Source: Candidatus Eisenbergiella stercorigallinarum
GTDB lineage: Bacteria > Bacillota > Clostridia > Lachnospirales > Lachnospiraceae
Reading direction: 5' to 3'
Length of the DNA stretch: 14,750 nt
Assembly (NCBI GenBank): GCA_019120525.1
Contig: DWUW01000080.1
Coordinates: 1-14,750, forward strand
A model generated the notes under the pieces. It had not been told where the DNA came from and did not search any database. It saw only the letters and a list, made by a program, of their open reading frames with translations. Of the stretch, positions 12,689-14,750 are shown piece after piece (position 1 is the stretch's first letter; every line of letters begins with the position of its first letter). The position numbers were made by a program, and so were the translations under genes.

Positions 12689-12727
12689 GTACGGTTATAC
12701 AATACAGATTCTCACTTTAAACCGTAC
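12689..12727. promoter_or_regulatory. Inverted repeat upstream of the thiW promoter, possible operator
   Basis: GTACGGTT (12689-12696) and AACCGTAC (12720-12727) are perfect 8-bp inverted arms with centres 31 bp apart, about three helical turns. They lie just upstream of the thiW -35 region. A related GTACCGT occurs in the leader at 12585-12591. No regulator gene is visible. Confidence 0.4.
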
Positions 12728-12830
12728 CAGAACATCCTGTCGGGTGTTAAACAGGGATTTTTCGATATGAGAAAAGGAATCAACAGCAGTTTTCCCGCCA
12801 CATGAAAAGTAGCGAAAACGCCCGCATCCG

Positions 12831-12839
12831 TGGTATAAT
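12831..12839 (+). promoter_or_regulatory. Extended -10 promoter of the phosphoesterase gene
   Basis: TGGTATAAT combines a perfect -10 (12834-12839) with a TGn extension. The -35 region (around 12810-12816) is poor, as is common for extended -10 promoters. Transcription would start near 12846. Confidence 0.65.
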
Positions 12840-12840
12840 G

Positions 12841-12872
12841 ATTGCGCCAAGCGCAATAAAGAGGCTTTATTG
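12841..12872 (+). promoter_or_regulatory. Two overlapping perfect palindromes at the transcription start
   Basis: ATTGCGCCAAGCGCAAT (12841-12857) and CAATAAAGAGGCTTTATTG (12854-12872) share the four bases CAAT. The first begins two bases after the -10 and covers the predicted start site, as a repressor operator would. The second lies in the untranslated leader and is followed by TTTTC, so it could also fold as a weak attenuator. Confidence 0.5.
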
Positions 12873-12905
12873 TTTTCAGCCCGCAAATGGAAAGGATCGA
12901 AAAAT

Positions 12906-13496
12906 ATGAAGATCATGGTCGCTTCCGATATACACGGCTCCGCTCTTTACTGCTGGAAAATGCTCGACGCCTTTGAACGGGAACAGGCAGACCGGCTTCT
13001 CCTTCTGGGGGATCTTCTCTATCACGGCCCCCGCAACGACCTGCCGGACGGATATGCGCCAAAGGAAGTAATTCCCATGCTGAACGCGCAGAAGGACCGC
13101 ATCCTGTGCGTCCGGGGAAACTGCGATACCGAGGTGGACCAGATGGTGCTGGAATTTCCGATCATGGCGGAATCCTGTATTCTGTGGACGGGAAGCCGCA
13201 TGGTGTTCGCCACCCACGGACACCGTTTCAATACAGAATGCATTCCGCCCCTGCAGCCCGGCGATATCCTGCTGCACGGCCATACCCATGTTCCGGCCTG
13301 GGAACCATTTTTTGCTTCCACGGCTGATCCTGCGCGCAGGGAGGGTTCCCTGTCCGCCCCGGAATGCCTCTACCTGAATCCCGGCTCTGTTTCCATTCCG
13401 AAGGGAAACAGCCCACGCGGGTATATGATTCTTACCGGATATGGCGCGGAATGGAAGACGCTGGAGGGGGAAACGTATCATAAAATTTCATTCTGA
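12906..13496 (+). CDS. YfcE-type metallophosphoesterase
   Basis: 196-residue calcineurin-like phosphodiesterase of the YfcE/MJ0936 kind, presumably cytoplasmic. All metal-site motifs are present in order: DIHG (D8, H10), LLLGDLLYHG (D36), GNCD (71-74), THGH (103-106) and GHTH (125-128), with NPGSVSIPKG near the end. Homologues hydrolyse model phosphodiesters in vitro; the natural substrate is not known. The start at 12906 begins directly with MKIMVASDIHG, and AAGGA lies about 10 nt upstream; an ATG at 12870 in the same frame sits inside a palindrome and adds only linker. It is alone on the plus strand, divergent from thiW and convergent with the transporter gene, with which it overlaps by 9 bp. 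Confidence 0.9.
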   Translation: MKIMVASDIHGSALYCWKMLDAFEREQADRLLLLGDLLYHGPRNDLPDGYAPKEVIPMLNAQKDRILCVRGNCDTEVDQMVLEFPIMAESCILWTGSRMVFATHGHRFNTECIPPLQPGDILLHGHTHVPAWEPFFASTADPARREGSLSAPECLYLNPGSVSIPKGNSPRGYMILTGYGAEWKTLEGETYHKISF

Positions 13497-14750
13497 AAAC
13501 AGAGCCGTCCGCTTCAGCTTCCTCATCTGCACCAGATAGCTGGCAACCAGAATCACGTCCGCGCCGAGCCATGCCAGAATCTCCGCGTAGAAAATTCCCT
13601 CTTCCCCGAAAAACAGGGGCAGCAGCATGGCAGTCCCCGTCCTCATCACGAATTCCGCGATTCCCGAAAGCATGGGAAGCAGGGTATTCCCCATTCCCTG
13701 CAGGCAGGAACGGGTAACATGGAGGACGTAGAGCACCGGCAGGAATACGCTCATGATGGCAAGATAATGATAGGCGATGTCCAGCGTGGCGGCCACATCC
13801 TCCGGCGTTCCGGAAATAAACCAGCCCAGAATGATCCGCCCGAACAGAAGCATGGCTCCGGCGATGACGGCAGAGGTCGCGACGGCCACCACAAGCGCCG
13901 CGCGCATTCCGCTGCTGATCCGGCCGATTTTCTTCGCGCCCAGGTTCTGCCCCGTATAGGTCACCATGGCATACCCGTAAGAGGTGGCGGCCACCTCCAG
14001 AATGCCGTACAGCTTGTTCGTTGCGGTAAAGCCCGCGATAAACAGCACGCCGAAGCCGTTGACCACGAACTGCACGATCATGCCGCCCACGGAAATGATG
14101 GCATTCTGGAACGCCATGGGAAGGCCCAGCTTCATCAGGTGCAGGCAGAGCCGTCCCTCCATCCGGAAATCCGACCTGGAAAAGGCCAGTACCGGAAGCT
14201 TCAGAATGGAAACCAGACAGAAAATCCCGGAACAGACCTGCGCGATCACCGTGGCTCCCGCCGCGCCCGCGATGCCCCAGTGGAACACCAGCACGAAAAT
14301 CAGATCCAGCGCCACATTGATCAACGCTGCCACCACCATGGCGTACAGAGGCGTTTTTCCATCTCCCAGCGCGCGCAGGATCGCGGCCAGGATATTGTAG
14401 GCCATGACCACCGGTATGCCTGCGAACATGATCCGAAGATAGGTCAGAGAATCCCCGATGATCGCATCCGGCGTCTGCAAAAGCACCAGAACGGGCCTGG
14501 CAGCCGCCTGGCTGACCAGAAGAAGCACCGCAGAGGACAGGATGGCAAGCAGAATGGAATTGGCCACCGTTTTTCTCAGCTTGTCATAGATTCCCGCTCC
14601 GAATTCATGGGACATCCGGATAGAAAATCCCTGCGTGAAGCCCTGGATCGTGCCCAGCACCATCCAGTTCAGCCAGTCCGCCGCTCCGAGCGCGGCCAGA
14701 GCGCCCACTCCAAGCGCCTGTCCCACAACCATGGTGTCAACCACCGTATA
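13488..14750 (-). CDS. MATE-family efflux transporter, 5' end beyond the window
   Basis: 420 codons of a multi-pass membrane protein of the MATE (multidrug and toxin extrusion) family, exporting drugs or metabolites with a sodium or proton gradient. The first visible part, VVDTMVVGQALGVGALAALGA, is the conserved end of the first helix and the following loop (usual form VDxxxVGxxLG). MATE proteins normally have about 30-40 residues before it, and the frame is open to the window edge (Tyr-Thr codons at 14750-14745), so the gene continues outside. Later features are LRALGDGKTPLYAMVVAALI, GAAGATVIAQV and LPMAFQNAIISVGGMIVQ. The stop overlaps the phosphoesterase stop region by 9 bp. The substrate cannot be told from sequence. 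Confidence 0.9.
   Translation of the reverse strand, partial: YTVVDTMVVGQALGVGALAALGAADWLNWMVLGTIQGFTQGFSIRMSHEFGAGIYDKLRKTVANSILLAILSSAVLLLVSQAAARPVLVLLQTPDAIIGDSLTYLRIMFAGIPVVMAYNILAAILRALGDGKTPLYAMVVAALINVALDLIFVLVFHWGIAGAAGATVIAQVCSGIFCLVSILKLPVLAFSRSDFRMEGRLCLHLMKLGLPMAFQNAIISVGGMIVQFVVNGFGVLFIAGFTATNKLYGILEVAATSYGYAMVTYTGQNLGAKKIGRISSGMRAALVVAVATSAVIAGAMLLFGRIILGWFISGTPEDVAATLDIAYHYLAIMSVFLPVLYVLHVTRSCLQGMGNTLLPMLSGIAEFVMRTGTAMLLPLFFGEEGIFYAEILAWLGADVILVASYLVQMRKLKRTALFSE

Overview
The window looks like a chromosomal stretch of a high-GC gut-type member of the Bacillota (Clostridia, probably Lachnospiraceae-like). This is an inference from the strong AGGAGG-type ribosome binding sites, the gene content (ThiW and CytX salvage transporters, LarB/LarC/LarE, a Cthe_2159-like beta-helix protein) and a transcription-terminating TPP riboswitch. 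I cannot name a species.

Layout. (1) 1-1587 is a complete IS4-family insertion sequence with 57-bp imperfect terminal inverted repeats. It is visibly more AT-rich than the rest, and its left end coincides with base 1 of the window. (2) 1602-7703 is a leftward (minus-strand) unit. In transcription order it encodes a cytoplasmic clan GH-A glycoside hydrolase (DUF5060/DUF4038/DUF5605 type), larB, larC, larE and a secreted or anchored Cthe_2159-like beta-helix protein, and it ends in a strong intrinsic terminator next to the IS. LarB, LarC and LarE make the nickel-pincer nucleotide (NPN) cofactor, but the cofactor's usual client, the LarA racemase/epimerase, is not in the window. (3) 7845-12676 is a leftward thiamin salvage cluster: thiW (thiazole uptake), TPP riboswitch plus terminator, thiM, thiE, thiD and cytX (HMP uptake). 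Together these take up and phosphorylate the two thiamin halves and join them to thiamin phosphate. De novo genes (thiC, thiG) and a TMP kinase are absent from the window. (4) 12831-13496 is a rightward YfcE-type metallophosphoesterase gene with its own extended -10 promoter. (5) 13488-14750 is a leftward MATE efflux transporter cut by the right window edge; its 3' end overlaps the phosphoesterase gene by 9 bp.

The least ordinary stretch is the thiM leader. Downstream of the TPP riboswitch terminator lies a 96-nt tandem duplication whose two copies differ at only two bases, both inside a triloop. A 65-codon ORF with a good Shine-Dalgarno runs through both copies and stops 7 nt before thiM. 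Other points of interest are the NPN-cofactor genes packed behind a glycoside hydrolase without larA, the hexapeptide His-rich repeat in LarC, the cysteine pattern in LarE, and two overlapping perfect palindromes just after the phosphoesterase promoter. I did not find a convincing wholly new system; the thiM leader and the GH-larBCE-beta-helix unit are the best candidates for a second look.
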